From Chromohalobacter marismortui (GTDB lineage: Bacteria; Pseudomonadota; Gammaproteobacteria; Pseudomonadales; Halomonadaceae): DNA of 64,000 nt. Position 1 is the first letter of the stretch. Each line of letters starts with the position of its first letter. A program made the position numbers and the translations under genes. Under the pieces are notes generated by a model that worked only from the letters and a program-made list of their open reading frames with translations, was not told where the DNA came from and did no database searches. The stretch lies in assembly GCF_004364315.1 (NCBI RefSeq), contig NZ_SOBR01000001.1, positions 434,001-498,000 on the forward strand. Direction: 5' to 3'. This document shows positions 1 to 8,903 of the stretch, piece by piece.

Positions 1-836
1 GCCTTGATGGTGCCGAACTCGGGGAGTGGGGTCTCCGCGAGGGCATGCGTCACGCGTTCGCGGACGATGAGCGCCCCGGCCTCTCCCGCGTCGGCAAGCA
101 ACAGCCAGAAGACGCTATGGCTGTGCCGGCCCAGGGCATCGCCAAGACGGGAGTTGCGTTGTACCACCTGACAGAAAGTCGTCAAGAGCGTGTCTTGCGC
201 CGTTTGGCCGAACTGCTCGTTGGCCATGTCGAGTTGCGGTATATGCATGACCAGCACGCTAAGCGATTGGTTCAACGCGCGGGCGCGGGCGACCTCGGCG
301 ATCAGTCGTTCGCTGAGGGCGTCGCGCGCGAGTATACCGCTTTGCGTATCGAGCTGGTCAGTGGTCTTGAGCAGGCGGGTTTGCTGCATGTACCAACCCA
401 GGGGCAGCATCGAGAGAATGACCAGCATGAAGTATTGCATGCCGCCTGCGGGCGTCGATAGCACGGGGTTGATCAGGAGTAGCCACATGGGCGCAAGCAA
501 CACATTGAGGAATAGTGCGGCGCCAGACGGCAAGAGCAGCGTAGCGAGTATCGGGGGGACGCCCATCCAAAGTGCGCCGGACGTTGCCAGATAAGGCGCT
601 TCCACGGCGATCGCCAGGTAGCCGCTGATCAGTACTAGATAGGCGGGCAGTCGACGCGCATCAGTATTTTCCGCCATCAAAGCGGCGATAGACACCATGA
701 GGGTCAAGAGGCTGATCGGCAGGATGCGTGGGTAATGGCCCATCAGGTAGTGCCAGGTGGCGAGGCTGGCAAGCACGAGCGCGCCGCAGGTATAGGCAAT
801 GGCGTGCAAGCGTGACGACGCGAGGCGCTCAGGCAT
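1..836 (-). CDS. Membrane protein with degenerate GGDEF-like domain, 3' end outside window
   Basis: I translated this by hand from the ATG at 836 (start MPERLASSRLHAIAY) to the window edge, about 278 residues with no stop. The first roughly 160 residues contain five or six hydrophobic segments. They are followed by a region shaped like the start of a GGDEF domain (LDTQSGILARDAL, compare the family's D.LTGL.NR.AL). Where an active diguanylate cyclase has R-x-GGDEF this protein reads GRHSHSVFWLLL, so the GTP-binding and catalytic signature is gone. It is unlikely to make c-di-GMP, and could be a sensor or a relic. It overlaps the upstream gene by 8 bp (ATGCCTGA), so the two are probably cotranscribed and translationally coupled. 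The function is unknown and the C-terminus is not visible. Confidence 0.72.
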   Translation of the reverse strand, partial: MPERLASSRLHAIAYTCGALVLASLATWHYLMGHYPRILPISLLTLMVSIAALMAENTDARRLPAYLVLISGYLAIAVEAPYLATSGALWMGVPPILATLLLPSGAALFLNVLLAPMWLLLINPVLSTPAGGMQYFMLVILSMLPLGWYMQQTRLLKTTDQLDTQSGILARDALSERLIAEVARARALNQSLSVLVMHIPQLDMANEQFGQTAQDTLLTTFCQVVQRNSRLGDALGRHSHSVFWLLLADAGEAGALIVRERVTHALAETPLPEFGTIK

Positions 837-1698
837 GGTCGGTTGCCTCGTGACGAAAATGCAGGCCGCTGGCTTGCAGCGAGAGCTCGTTGCCCAGCGT
901 GATGGGGTTGAGGTTGGGCGTGACGGGGGCGATGCGGATGCGGCAGTGTGCCTGAAGCTCCGCCGCGATCGCCTCTCGGCGTGCAGCAGCGCGTTGCTCG
1001 TCCCTTGAAATCAACAGGACCGCGAAGGTCTTGGCGTCCACGCGGTAACATCCTTCGAAGGCGTGGGTAAGCGCGATCAGCCGCTCTCTGAGGCGTCTTC
1101 GTACCTTGTGACCACGTTGATACGGACGCACCATGAGCAGCTCAGCATGGATGTTCTCGCGCTGAACGCGCGCCCATTCGACGCTCAGGTCCTGGCGAAG
1201 ACGTCCGAGCGACCAGAGCGGATCCTCCGGGGTGAGGCGCTGACGACGCTCCAGCTCGTGGCGTAGCCGGCCGTGCTCGATGGCCTTGGCAAATCCCAAT
1301 GCCATGAGGGCGGCCAGCAATGCGCCACTCAGGGCGGTTTGAGCTGCACCCAGGTGGCCTTGCATCAGCCACCAGCCGAGGGTGGCGGCCATCAGGAGTG
1401 TGTAGCGCATGGACCGGGGTTGCGGGGCGAGCAGCAAGATCGGCCATAGCCAGATGCTGATGGCGTGCGTCATGGGGGCACGCCACAGCAGTACCAGCAA
1501 CACCAGGGCGAAAAACGGTACCGTCAATGCCCAGGCACGGCGTGAAAAAGGGTGCCAGGCAAGCAGCGTCAACACGAGAGTGGCAACGATGAGTAAGCCT
1601 TGGGTGATGATGTCTTTCTCCTGCCAGGCGATGATGGCGACCAAGGCCGCACCCAGCAGGAAAAGCCCGCTCAGTGGTGTTTTGTATTTGCTCTGCAT
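829..1698 (-). CDS. Membrane protein with degenerate GGDEF-like C-terminal domain
   Basis: This is a 289-residue protein starting MQSKYKTPLSGLFLLG. An in-frame TTG at 1725 would add 9 residues, but ATG 1698 is preferred. About six hydrophobic helices fill the first 140 residues. An Arg-rich linker and a soluble domain of about 150 residues follow. That domain has the local pattern of a GGDEF domain (RVDAKTFAVLLISRDEQRA against RxGGDEFAVLLP), but the GGDEF residues are replaced by VDAKT, so cyclase activity is not expected. Its TGA lies inside the start of the downstream membrane protein, which has the same architecture and the same loss of signature. The pair probably arose by duplication and may act together. 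It is transcribed divergently from proA, so the 1699-1815 interval holds both promoters. Confidence 0.7.
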   Translation of the reverse strand: MQSKYKTPLSGLFLLGAALVAIIAWQEKDIITQGLLIVATLVLTLLAWHPFSRRAWALTVPFFALVLLVLLWRAPMTHAISIWLWPILLLAPQPRSMRYTLLMAATLGWWLMQGHLGAAQTALSGALLAALMALGFAKAIEHGRLRHELERRQRLTPEDPLWSLGRLRQDLSVEWARVQRENIHAELLMVRPYQRGHKVRRRLRERLIALTHAFEGCYRVDAKTFAVLLISRDEQRAAARREAIAAELQAHCRIRIAPVTPNLNPITLGNELSLQASGLHFRHEATDHA

Positions 1699-1815
1699 GG
1701 TGCCGTATAGTGATTCCTTTCCCAACGGTGACGGCAGTATAGTCGTTGTACCTTAGTCGCAATGCTTCGGAAAGCACTGCTTATCATGTGCTTCCCGGCG
1801 GATACCCAGGAGAAG

Positions 1816-3111
1816 ATGATCCGCATGGCTCTTGAAACTTCCGAGTCCGAGATCGCCGATGTCGATGCTTATATGCAGGCGATGGGTGAACGAGCGCGTG
1901 GTGCCTCACGTGTGTTGGCTCGCGCCACGACCGCGCAGAAAAACCGTGCGTTACTCGCCATGGCGAGCGCCCTGGACGCGTCGCGCGATGCCTTGCAAAT
2001 CGCCAATGACCGCGATCTCGAGGCGGGCCGTGACAACGGTCTCGACGAGGCGCTGCTGGATCGCCTGGCGCTGACGCCGGCACGTGTCGACGCGATGATC
2101 GAAGGCTTGAGGCAAGTGGCTGCCTTGTCGGATCCGATCGGGGAAATCCGTGATATGCGCTACCTGCCTTCCGGGTTGCAAGTGGGCAAGATGCGCGTTG
2201 CGCTGGGGGTGGTCGGCATCGTCTATGAATCGCGTCCCAACGTGACCGTGGACGCCGCCAGTCTATGCTTGAAGTCGGGTAATGCCACGATCTTGCGCGG
2301 CGGTTCAGAGGCCATTCATTCCAATCGGGCCATAGCCGCCTGTATCCGGCAGGGGCTCAGGGCGGCAGAACTCGACGAGGCCTGCGTGCAAGTCGTGGCG
2401 ACGACCGACCGGGCGGCAGTCGGCGCACTGATTGCCATGCCTGAGTTCGTCGACGTCATCGTGCCGCGCGGCGGGAAGGGGTTGATCGAGCGTATCTCGA
2501 GAGACGCGCGCGTGCCGGTGATCAAGCACCTCGATGGGATCTGCCATGTGTATGTCGACCAGGCCGCCGATCCGGCCAAGGCCGTGGCCATTGCCGACAA
2601 CGCCAAGACTCAGCGCTACTCGCCCTGCAACGCCATGGAAACATTGCTGGTGCATGCCGAGGCGGCCCCCCGCGTATTACCCGAGCTGGCCGATATCTAT
2701 CGCCGCAAGGGCGTCGAAATGCGCGCGTGCGAACGGACGCGGGCCTGGGTGACGGACGCCATTGCCGTTACCGAGCAAGATTGGCAAAGCGAGTATCTGG
2801 CGCCGATCGTGGCCATCCGCGTGGTCGATACCCTGGAAGAGGCGATCACGCATATCAATACTCATGGTTCGCACCACACCGATGCCATCGTCACCGAGAA
2901 CCTCACCGACGCGCGGCGCTTTCTGACCGAGGTCGACTCCAGTTCGGTCATGGTCAATGCGTCGACGCGTTTTGCCGACGGCTTCGAATATGGGCTGGGG
3001 GCGGAGATCGGCATCTCCACCGACAAGCTGCACGCACGCGGCCCCGTCGGTCTGGAAGGCCTCACCAGCGAGAAGTACATCGTATATGGCGATGGCCATG
3101 TGCGCAGCTGA
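1816..3111 (+). CDS. proA: Gamma-glutamyl phosphate reductase
   Basis: ProA performs the second step of proline synthesis in the cytoplasm, the NADPH-dependent reduction of gamma-glutamyl phosphate to glutamate-5-semialdehyde. The protein is about 431 residues and covers the whole ALDH-superfamily ProA fold (usual length about 417). The catalytic cysteine is Cys271 in the motif [27 protein letters not shown] and [12 protein letters not shown] are further family blocks. Two ATGs are possible, 1816 and 1825. The AGGAG at 1808-1812 lies 3 nt from the first and 12 nt from the second, so the start is uncertain by three codons. An upstream in-frame start at 1762 has no support. The 3' end overlaps nadD. 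proA next to nadD, rsfS and rlmH is a common gammaproteobacterial order. proB is not in the window. Confidence 0.97.
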   Translation: MIRMALETSESEIADVDAYMQAMGERARGASRVLARATTAQKNRALLAMASALDASRDALQIANDRDLEAGRDNGLDEALLDRLALTPARVDAMIEGLRQVAALSDPIGEIRDMRYLPSGLQVGKMRVALGVVGIVYESRPNVTVDAASLCLKSGNATILRGGSEAIHSNRAIAACIRQGLRAAELDEACVQVVATTDRAAVGALIAMPEFVDVIVPRGGKGLIERISRDARVPVIKHLDGICHVYVDQAADPAKAVAIADNAKTQRYSPCNAMETLLVHAEAAPRVLPELADIYRRKGVEMRACERTRAWVTDAIAVTEQDWQSEYLAPIVAIRVVDTLEEAITHINTHGSHHTDAIVTENLTDARRFLTEVDSSSVMVNASTRFADGFEYGLGAEIGISTDKLHARGPVGLEGLTSEKYIVYGDGHVRS

Positions 3112-3754
3112 ACAACCGCCGCGCGTCGCAATGCTGGGCGGGACGTTCGATCCCGTGCATATCGGCCACCTGCGCAGCGCCATCGAGCTGCGCGACGCCT
3201 TGGTGCTCGATCGCGTTCACATGGTCCCGGCACGGATGCCGCCGCATCGCGCCACGCCTGGCGTCGATGCCGAACAACGCGCGATCATGCTGGCGCTGGG
3301 CATCGCCGATACGCCGGGGCTTTACGTGGATGACCGTGAGATCCGCCGCGAGGGCCCCTCCTATTCCACTGCGACCCTGGCGTCGCTGAGAGAAGAGCTG
3401 GGCCCGCACGCGCGCCTGGTCATGGCGTTGGGCTACGACGCCTATCTGCACTTGGCCGACTGGCACGAGCCTCAGCGGTTGTTCGAGTTGGCGCATGTCG
3501 TCGTCGTCGATCGCCCCGATCATCGACAGCCGCTTCCGATGGCGCTCGAAACGCTGATCGCCGGGCGTGACGTGGCGAGTGTCGATGCACTCATGCAGTC
3601 GCCTGCGGGAGGCTTGCTGCATTTGAGCCTGCCGACGCGCATGGCGATTTCGGCCACGGCGATTCGGGAGCGATTGCAGCGCGGCGCAAGCGTACGCTAC
3701 CTGCTGCCCGAAGCCGTGGAGCGCTATCTCTTGGCACGTCGTCTTTATCAATGA
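3098..3754 (+). CDS. nadD: Nicotinate-nucleotide adenylyltransferase
   Basis: NadD transfers AMP from ATP to nicotinate mononucleotide to give deamido-NAD in NAD synthesis. The nucleotidyltransferase signature [11 protein letters not shown] is at residues 14-24, with the (H/T)xGH ATP site. The second ATP-contacting motif, ISATAIR (family ISxTxIR), is at 184-190, near the C-terminus of the 218-residue protein. Three in-frame ATGs (3086, 3092, 3098) lie inside the end of proA. I chose 3098 because it gives the usual short lead before the GGTFDP motif, though no clear Shine-Dalgarno separates them. All three overlap proA, so translational coupling is likely. It is followed after 139 bp by rsfS. 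Confidence 0.96.
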   Translation: MCAAEQPPRVAMLGGTFDPVHIGHLRSAIELRDALVLDRVHMVPARMPPHRATPGVDAEQRAIMLALGIADTPGLYVDDREIRREGPSYSTATLASLREELGPHARLVMALGYDAYLHLADWHEPQRLFELAHVVVVDRPDHRQPLPMALETLIAGRDVASVDALMQSPAGGLLHLSLPTRMAISATAIRERLQRGASVRYLLPEAVERYLLARRLYQ

Positions 3755-3893
3755 CCGCGATATCTTTCAATGACATGAGCCTGGCGAATGGCAGTGCCGC
3801 CCAAGGCCTTTTTAATCTTGCCCCTGGCGGTTTGGCGTCAGCGCGGTAGAATGCGGCCCTTGCCCTGAGGGGGTAACACATGAACGAGGAGCT

Positions 3894-4265
3894 ATGCAGA
3901 CTGAAGCACTCAAAACGCTGGTAATCGACACGCTCGAGGAACTCAAGGCACGTGATGTTGCCGAACTCGACGTGGCCTCGCTGACCAGCGTCACCGACAC
4001 CATGATCGTCGCGAGTGGTACATCGAATCGACACATCGGCGCCTTGGCCGAGAGCGTGGTGGAAAAAGTCAAGGAAGCGGGGTGTCGTCCCCTGGGTATC
4101 GAAGGGCACCAGGGCAGTGATTGGGTTCTGGTCGATCTGGGCGATCTCGTGGTCCACGTCATGTTGCCTGAAACCCGTCAGCTATACGATCTCGAGCGCT
4201 TGTGGTCGGATCTGCCCAGCGACGGGGTATCCGCTGAGGGGGCGCTTGGCGAGGTGCGTGGATGA
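3894..4265 (+). CDS. rsfS: Ribosomal silencing factor RsfS
   Basis: RsfS (the Iojap/YbeB family) binds uL14 on the 50S subunit and blocks subunit joining when nutrients are scarce. The 123-residue protein carries the family core: [37 protein letters not shown] and the end of the domain at YDLERLW. An AGGAG about 4 nt before the ATG supports the start. It overlaps rlmH by four bases (ATGA), so the two are translationally coupled, the arrangement seen across gammaproteobacteria. A TAGAAT hexamer at 3847-3852 could be a -10 element for this gene, but I see no convincing -35. Confidence 0.96.
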   Translation: MQTEALKTLVIDTLEELKARDVAELDVASLTSVTDTMIVASGTSNRHIGALAESVVEKVKEAGCRPLGIEGHQGSDWVLVDLGDLVVHVMLPETRQLYDLERLWSDLPSDGVSAEGALGEVRG

Positions 4266-4729
4266 GGTTACGCGTTCTTGCCGTGGGGACTCGCATGCCC
4301 GACTGGGTCACGCAGGGCGTCGATGAATATCTCAAGCGATTGCCGCGTGACTTCAGCGTGGACATCATCGAAATAACGCCCGGCAAGCGGGGCAAGAACG
4401 CCGATGTGGACCGCGCGATTCAGGGTGAAGGCGATGCCATGCTGGCCAAGCTGCGCGATCGGGAGCGTGTCATTGCATTGGATGTCGAGGGTCGAAGTTG
4501 GAGTACCGAACGATTGGCCGCCAACGCCGAGCAATGGCGCCAAGAGGGACACGATGTAGCGTGTCTGGTGGGTGGGCCGGACGGGCTCGATCCACGCTTG
4601 CTGGCGCGGGCCGAGCAGCGATGGTCGCTGTCGGCGTTGACGTTGCCGCATCCACTGGTGCGCATCCTGCTGGCCGAGCAGTTTTATCGTGCCTGGACCT
4701 TGTTGGCAGGCCATCCCTACCACCGATGA
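4262..4729 (+). CDS. rlmH: 23S rRNA pseudouridine1915 N3-methyltransferase
   Basis: RlmH is a small SPOUT-fold, SAM-dependent enzyme that methylates pseudouridine 1915 in helix 69 of 23S rRNA on assembled 70S ribosomes. The 155-residue length is typical. The start [16 protein letters not shown] and the C-terminal knot region ([13 protein letters not shown], then [19 protein letters not shown] and the terminal HPYHR) match the family closely. The start codon overlaps the rsfS stop (ATGA). Only 63 bp separate it from mrdA, so rsfS-rlmH-mrdA-rodA probably form one transcript. Confidence 0.97.
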   Translation: MRLRVLAVGTRMPDWVTQGVDEYLKRLPRDFSVDIIEITPGKRGKNADVDRAIQGEGDAMLAKLRDRERVIALDVEGRSWSTERLAANAEQWRQEGHDVACLVGGPDGLDPRLLARAEQRWSLSALTLPHPLVRILLAEQFYRAWTLLAGHPYHR

Positions 4730-4792
4730 ACGCAGGGGGGCGATCCCTGCTCTGCGGCAACTTGCCACCTGCCTGCCTGTTATCGGGGACTC

Positions 4793-6694
4793 ATGCGTAA
4801 ACGACGCGACCCAATCAAGGATACCGCCCGAGAAGTCCGTGTGTTCCGGACCCGTTCTCTCGTGGCGGCCCTGCTCGTCTTATTGATGGCCGGTGGTCTG
4901 GGCGCGCGTCTGTTTTATCTTCAGGTCATCGAGCATGATGTTTTCGCCACGCGTTCCGAGAACAATCGCGTGCGTGTCGAGCCGTTACCGCCGACACGGG
5001 GGCTCATCTATGACCGCCAGGGAAAGCCCCTGGCCCAGAATCGTCCGACCTTCAACCTGACCATCGTGCGTGAGCGAGCCGAGGATATCGACGCCACACT
5101 CGAGCGATTGGTGAATATTCTGGGATTGGACGAAGCGCAGGTCGAAACGTTTCGCAAACGCTCGCGTCAGCGCCAGAGGCCTTATCAGCCGGCATTGCTG
5201 ATGAGCGACCTCAGCGAGCGCCAGATCGCACGCTTGGCGGTCAATCGCTACCGGCTTCCGGGGATCGAGGTCGAGGCGCAGTGGCTGCGTCACTACCCCA
5301 ACCCCAAGATCATGTCGCATGTGCTGGGGTATGTAGGGCGGATCAACGAGCAAGAACTCGCGTCGCTGGATAGCGGCAATTATGCGGGTACGCACTACAT
5401 CGGCAAGACCGGCATCGAAAAAGAATACGAAAAAGCGCTGCACGGACAGGCCGGCCTGCGCAAGGTAGAGGCCAACGTTCATGGGCGCGTACTCCGTGAG
5501 CTCGAACGTATCCCCCCAGAGCCAGGCAAGGATGTGACGCTGACCATCGATACGCGCTTGCAAAAACTGGCTTACAAGTTGCTGGGGGATCACCGCGGCT
5601 CCATCGTCGCCATCCAGCCCCAGACCGGCGATATTCTGGCAATGGTGTCTGCGCCGGGCTTCAATGCCAACAAGTTCGTCACGGGGATTTCATATGAAGA
5701 TTACCGCGCACTACGCCAGAACCCCGACTTGCCCTTGTTCAATCGTGCCGTGCGCGGCCAGTATCCGATCGGTTCCACCATCAAGCCCTTCGAAGCCTTG
5801 GCGGCACTCCAGAACGGCGTGATAACGCCCAAGGAAGTCATCTATGACCCCGGGTATTACAAGCTGCCCAATGGGACGCGCCATTACCGCAACTGGTTGC
5901 CTTGGGGGCATGGCCGGGTTGATATGGAGCGAGCGCTGGCCGTTTCCAATAACACCTATTTCTATACCATGGCGCATCGTTTGGGGATCGATGCATTCTC
6001 TGAATTCATGCATAAATTTGGCTTTGGTGAAGTGACCTCCCTGGACGTGCAAGGCGCCTTACCTGGCGTGGTGCCGTCACGCGAGTGGAAGCGCAAGAAA
6101 TACGGCCAGGTCTGGTATCCCGGCGAGACGCTGTCGGCGGGTATCGGGCAAGGTTACTGGATGGTGACCCCTTTGCAGCTTGCAACGGCCGTCGCGACGT
6201 TAGCCAACCGCGGGCACTGGGTACGTCCTCACCTGGCCAAGCGCGTCGGCGAGAAGGAAGTCGAGCCGCCGTTCCCTGGCACCAAGCCGGACATCGAACT
6301 CGACAAGGAACGTTGGTGGGATATCGTCTTCAGTGGCATGCGCAAAGTGGTCAGTGGGGAAGAAGGTACCGCGCGTCATATCGGGGTAGGGTTGAAATAT
6401 AAAATGGCGGGTAAATCGGGTACGGCACAAGTCTTCTCGTTGGACAAAAACGAGGAATACAACGCCGATGAACTCCGGGAACGCCTACGTGATCACGCCT
6501 TGTTCATAGCGTTTGCGCCGATCGATGATCCGCAGATCGCCATTGCCGTGATCGTCGAGAACGCAGGGGGCGGAAGCTCGCACGCCGCTGGGCTGGCGCG
6601 TGCTCTGGCAGACGAGTGGCTGCTGTCTGATGAAGAGAATACGCATCAAGGCGAGAAACTGATCGAGGAGGGCGTCGAAGTTGAAGGGACTTGA
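4793..6694 (+). CDS. mrdA: Penicillin-binding protein 2 (elongasome transpeptidase)
   Basis: PBP2 is the monofunctional D,D-transpeptidase that cross-links peptidoglycan during side-wall elongation, working with RodA and MreB. The 633-residue protein has one N-terminal membrane anchor (about residues 22-42), a pedestal domain starting near PTRGLIYDRQG, and the transpeptidase domain. The active-site motifs are in order: STIK at 328-331 (acylated Ser328), SNN at 385-387 and KSG at 541-543. The C-terminal tail after residue 610 is acidic. The start is inferred from the MRKRRDPIKD N-terminus. The 3' end overlaps rodA by 14 bp if rodA uses its TTG start. Loss would be expected to give round cells, and mecillinam sensitivity would follow from the family. 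Confidence 0.97.
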   Translation: MRKRRDPIKDTAREVRVFRTRSLVAALLVLLMAGGLGARLFYLQVIEHDVFATRSENNRVRVEPLPPTRGLIYDRQGKPLAQNRPTFNLTIVRERAEDIDATLERLVNILGLDEAQVETFRKRSRQRQRPYQPALLMSDLSERQIARLAVNRYRLPGIEVEAQWLRHYPNPKIMSHVLGYVGRINEQELASLDSGNYAGTHYIGKTGIEKEYEKALHGQAGLRKVEANVHGRVLRELERIPPEPGKDVTLTIDTRLQKLAYKLLGDHRGSIVAIQPQTGDILAMVSAPGFNANKFVTGISYEDYRALRQNPDLPLFNRAVRGQYPIGSTIKPFEALAALQNGVITPKEVIYDPGYYKLPNGTRHYRNWLPWGHGRVDMERALAVSNNTYFYTMAHRLGIDAFSEFMHKFGFGEVTSLDVQGALPGVVPSREWKRKKYGQVWYPGETLSAGIGQGYWMVTPLQLATAVATLANRGHWVRPHLAKRVGEKEVEPPFPGTKPDIELDKERWWDIVFSGMRKVVSGEEGTARHIGVGLKYKMAGKSGTAQVFSLDKNEEYNADELRERLRDHALFIAFAPIDDPQIAIAVIVENAGGGSSHAAGLARALADEWLLSDEENTHQGEKLIEEGVEVEGT

Positions 6695-7826
6695 ATGGCG
6701 CCGCATCATTACCAGATCGTCCTATGACATGGGGCGAAAACGCTCTATATGGACGCGTCTTCATCTCGACCCTTGGTTGCTGTTGCTGCTGCTGTCCTTG
6801 ATGGGAGCGGGATTGGTCGTGCTTTACAGCGCAAGCGGCATGAGTGCATCGGTGGTGATGGGACAAGTTGCGCGCTTTGGTGTCGCCCTGACTTCGATGT
6901 TTGTCATTGCCCAGTTTTCACCCAGCACTTTGTGCCGTTGGACGCCTCTTGGCTATCTGGCGGGAGTAGTCATGCTCGTGGCCGTGGAAGTCATGGGGGA
7001 TATGGGCATGGGAGCGCAGCGCTGGCTGGAAATCCCGGGGCTCATCCGTTTTCAGCCATCCGAGTTGATGAAGCTGGCGGTCCCGATGATGGTGGCGGTG
7101 TATCTCCATAAACGCGTGTTGCCACCCACTACGCGCGATCTACTGGTGTGCGGTCTGATTATCGGTGTGCCGGTGATGTTGATCATGCGCCAGCCCGACC
7201 TGGGGACATCGCTGCTGGTGGCGTGTTCCGCGTTGTTCGTCATCTTCCTAGCCGGGTTGTCATGGCGTGTGATCGGATTGCTGGCCGTGTTGGTGGCGTC
7301 GGCGTTGCCGGTGTTGTGGTTCAACATGCATGAATACCAACGCCAGCGCGTACTGACGTTCCTCAACCCCGAAAGCGACCCGCTGGGGGCAGGCTGGAAC
7401 ATCATCCAGGCCAAGACCGCCATCGGAAGCGGTGGCATCTTCGGCAAGGGATGGGGGTTAGGAACGCAATCGCAACTGGAATTTCTTCCCGAGCGCCATA
7501 CCGACTTCATTGGCGCTGTGTTGGGGGAAGAATGGGGCCTGTTGGGCATGCTGGTCTTCCTGACCCTTTACGTTCTCATCGTGGGGCGCGGGCTGTTCCT
7601 CGCCAACACCGCGCAGGACACCTACGGGCGTCTGGTCGGTGGCAGCATCGTGCTGACGTTTTTCCTTTATGTCTTCGTCAACATCGGCATGATCAGCGGC
7701 ATTCTGCCCATCGTGGGAGTGCCGCTGCCCCTGGTCAGTTTCGGAGGCACGTCCGCCGTGACCCTGCTACTGGGTTTCGGTATCCTCATGTCCGTTCATA
7801 GCCATCGGCGGTTGTTGCCGCGCTAG
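6681..7826 (+). CDS. rodA: Peptidoglycan glycosyltransferase RodA (SEDS family)
   Basis: RodA polymerises lipid II into glycan strands in the elongasome and is the partner of PBP2. The protein has about ten hydrophobic segments and SEDS hallmarks: RWLEIPGLIRFQPSELMKLAVP, QPDLGTSLLV, the E-R-H-TDFI segment, and the terminal GVPLPLVSFGGTS. The start is ambiguous. A TTG at 6681 sits 8 nt after a strong AGGAGG (6666-6671) inside the end of mrdA, giving 381 residues. The first ATG, at 6729, has no Shine-Dalgarno and gives 365 residues starting MGRKRSIW. I annotate the TTG and note that the purine-rich stretch may be only mrdA codons. Confidence 0.94.
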   Translation: MKGLEWRRIITRSSYDMGRKRSIWTRLHLDPWLLLLLLSLMGAGLVVLYSASGMSASVVMGQVARFGVALTSMFVIAQFSPSTLCRWTPLGYLAGVVMLVAVEVMGDMGMGAQRWLEIPGLIRFQPSELMKLAVPMMVAVYLHKRVLPPTTRDLLVCGLIIGVPVMLIMRQPDLGTSLLVACSALFVIFLAGLSWRVIGLLAVLVASALPVLWFNMHEYQRQRVLTFLNPESDPLGAGWNIIQAKTAIGSGGIFGKGWGLGTQSQLEFLPERHTDFIGAVLGEEWGLLGMLVFLTLYVLIVGRGLFLANTAQDTYGRLVGGSIVLTFFLYVFVNIGMISGILPIVGVPLPLVSFGGTSAVTLLLGFGILMSVHSHRRLLPR

Positions 7827-7874
7827 GCACGCAAGGAAAGCGATGACACACCAGGATCAAGGAGCCAGTACCTG

Positions 7875-8903
7875 ATGAAGTGGAACATGACAGGTGGCCA
7901 GCGAAGGTTCGGCTTGCTGCTGGCGTCGATACTGCTGGGATGGGGCGCCGGTGTGGCACAAGCCACGCCGAACTTCGATCCGGCCACGCATGCCGAGATC
8001 GGGAAATGGCTCGACGATGTGACCCGCCAAGGTCTGGCGCGCGACGATGTCCGGCAGGCGCTCGAGCAGGCACGTTTTCGACAGGAGGTGCTGGATGCCA
8101 TGCAGGGCGCGGCGGAGCATCGCTTGAGCTGGCATGAATACCGCGACATCTTCGTGCAACCCAAGCGTATCCGGCAGGGGGTGGCGTTCATCGAGGCACA
8201 CCGCGAGGCGTTTAGCCGGGCCGAGCAAGAATTCGGGGTGCCGCCGGCCTATATTGCCGCGATCATCGGGGTCGAAACCTTCTATGGCCAGTACAAGGGC
8301 GATCATCGCGTGCTCGATTCCCTGGCCACCCTGGCGTTTTACCATCCTTCGCGCGGCGATTTCTTCAGTGGTGAGTTGGCGGCCTTTCTCGAAATCACGT
8401 TCGAGCAGGGGATTCCGGCACGCAAGCCTGAGGGGTCCTATGCAGGTGCCATGGGCTACCCCCAGTTCATTCCCACGAGCTACCAGGCTTACGCCGTCGA
8501 TTTCGACGGCGATGGTCGCCGCGATCTCTGGGACGATCCCGTGGATGCGATCGGCAGCGTGGGCAATTACTTCGCCGAACACGGCTGGCGGCGTGGAGCG
8601 CCCGTGGTGACGCCGGCCGAGGGACCGGAGACACCCCCCGGCAGCATTGACTTCAACGCCACTCGCCCACCGTATGCCGATGCCTCGCGGCTTGCTCAAG
8701 TCGGCATCGTGCCGCGGGTGGGCGCAGTGCAAGGACGCGTGATTCCCTTGGCGCTGGCGCGTACCGACGGTCGCTACCGGTATGCCCTCGGCCATCGCAA
8801 CTTCTACGTCATCACGCGCTACAACCATAGCTATCTGTATGCGATGGCCGTCACCGAGCTGGCGTCGCGCATTCAGGCAGCGCTTGACGAGGTGGACGGA
8901 TGA
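7875..8903 (+). CDS. mltB: Lytic murein transglycosylase B-type
   Basis: This periplasmic glycoside hydrolase cleaves the MurNAc-GlcNAc bond and forms 1,6-anhydroMurNAc ends. The 342-residue protein has the MltB catalytic motif IIGVETFYGQY with Glu134 as the acid/base, followed by LATLAFYHPSR, GSYAGAMGYPQFIPTSY and a DFDGDGRRDLWDD loop resembling the calcium-binding EF-hand-like loop of Slt35. The N-terminus is a signal peptide ending AQA/TP near residue 30. There is no lipobox cysteine, unlike E. coli MltB, so a soluble periplasmic form is predicted. AAGGAG lies about 10 nt before the ATG. The gene overlaps rlpA by 4 bp. Confidence 0.95.
   Translation: MKWNMTGGQRRFGLLLASILLGWGAGVAQATPNFDPATHAEIGKWLDDVTRQGLARDDVRQALEQARFRQEVLDAMQGAAEHRLSWHEYRDIFVQPKRIRQGVAFIEAHREAFSRAEQEFGVPPAYIAAIIGVETFYGQYKGDHRVLDSLATLAFYHPSRGDFFSGELAAFLEITFEQGIPARKPEGSYAGAMGYPQFIPTSYQAYAVDFDGDGRRDLWDDPVDAIGSVGNYFAEHGWRRGAPVVTPAEGPETPPGSIDFNATRPPYADASRLAQVGIVPRVGAVQGRVIPLALARTDGRYRYALGHRNFYVITRYNHSYLYAMAVTELASRIQAALDEVDG

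Noticed and set aside
3847-3852. GGTAGAATG motif seen before rsfS (3847), msbA (53724) and rluC (63319) as a shared regulatory element
   Set aside because: It fits a simple TAGAAT -10 hexamer; no common flanking sequence or good -35 is seen, so it is not a distinct motif.
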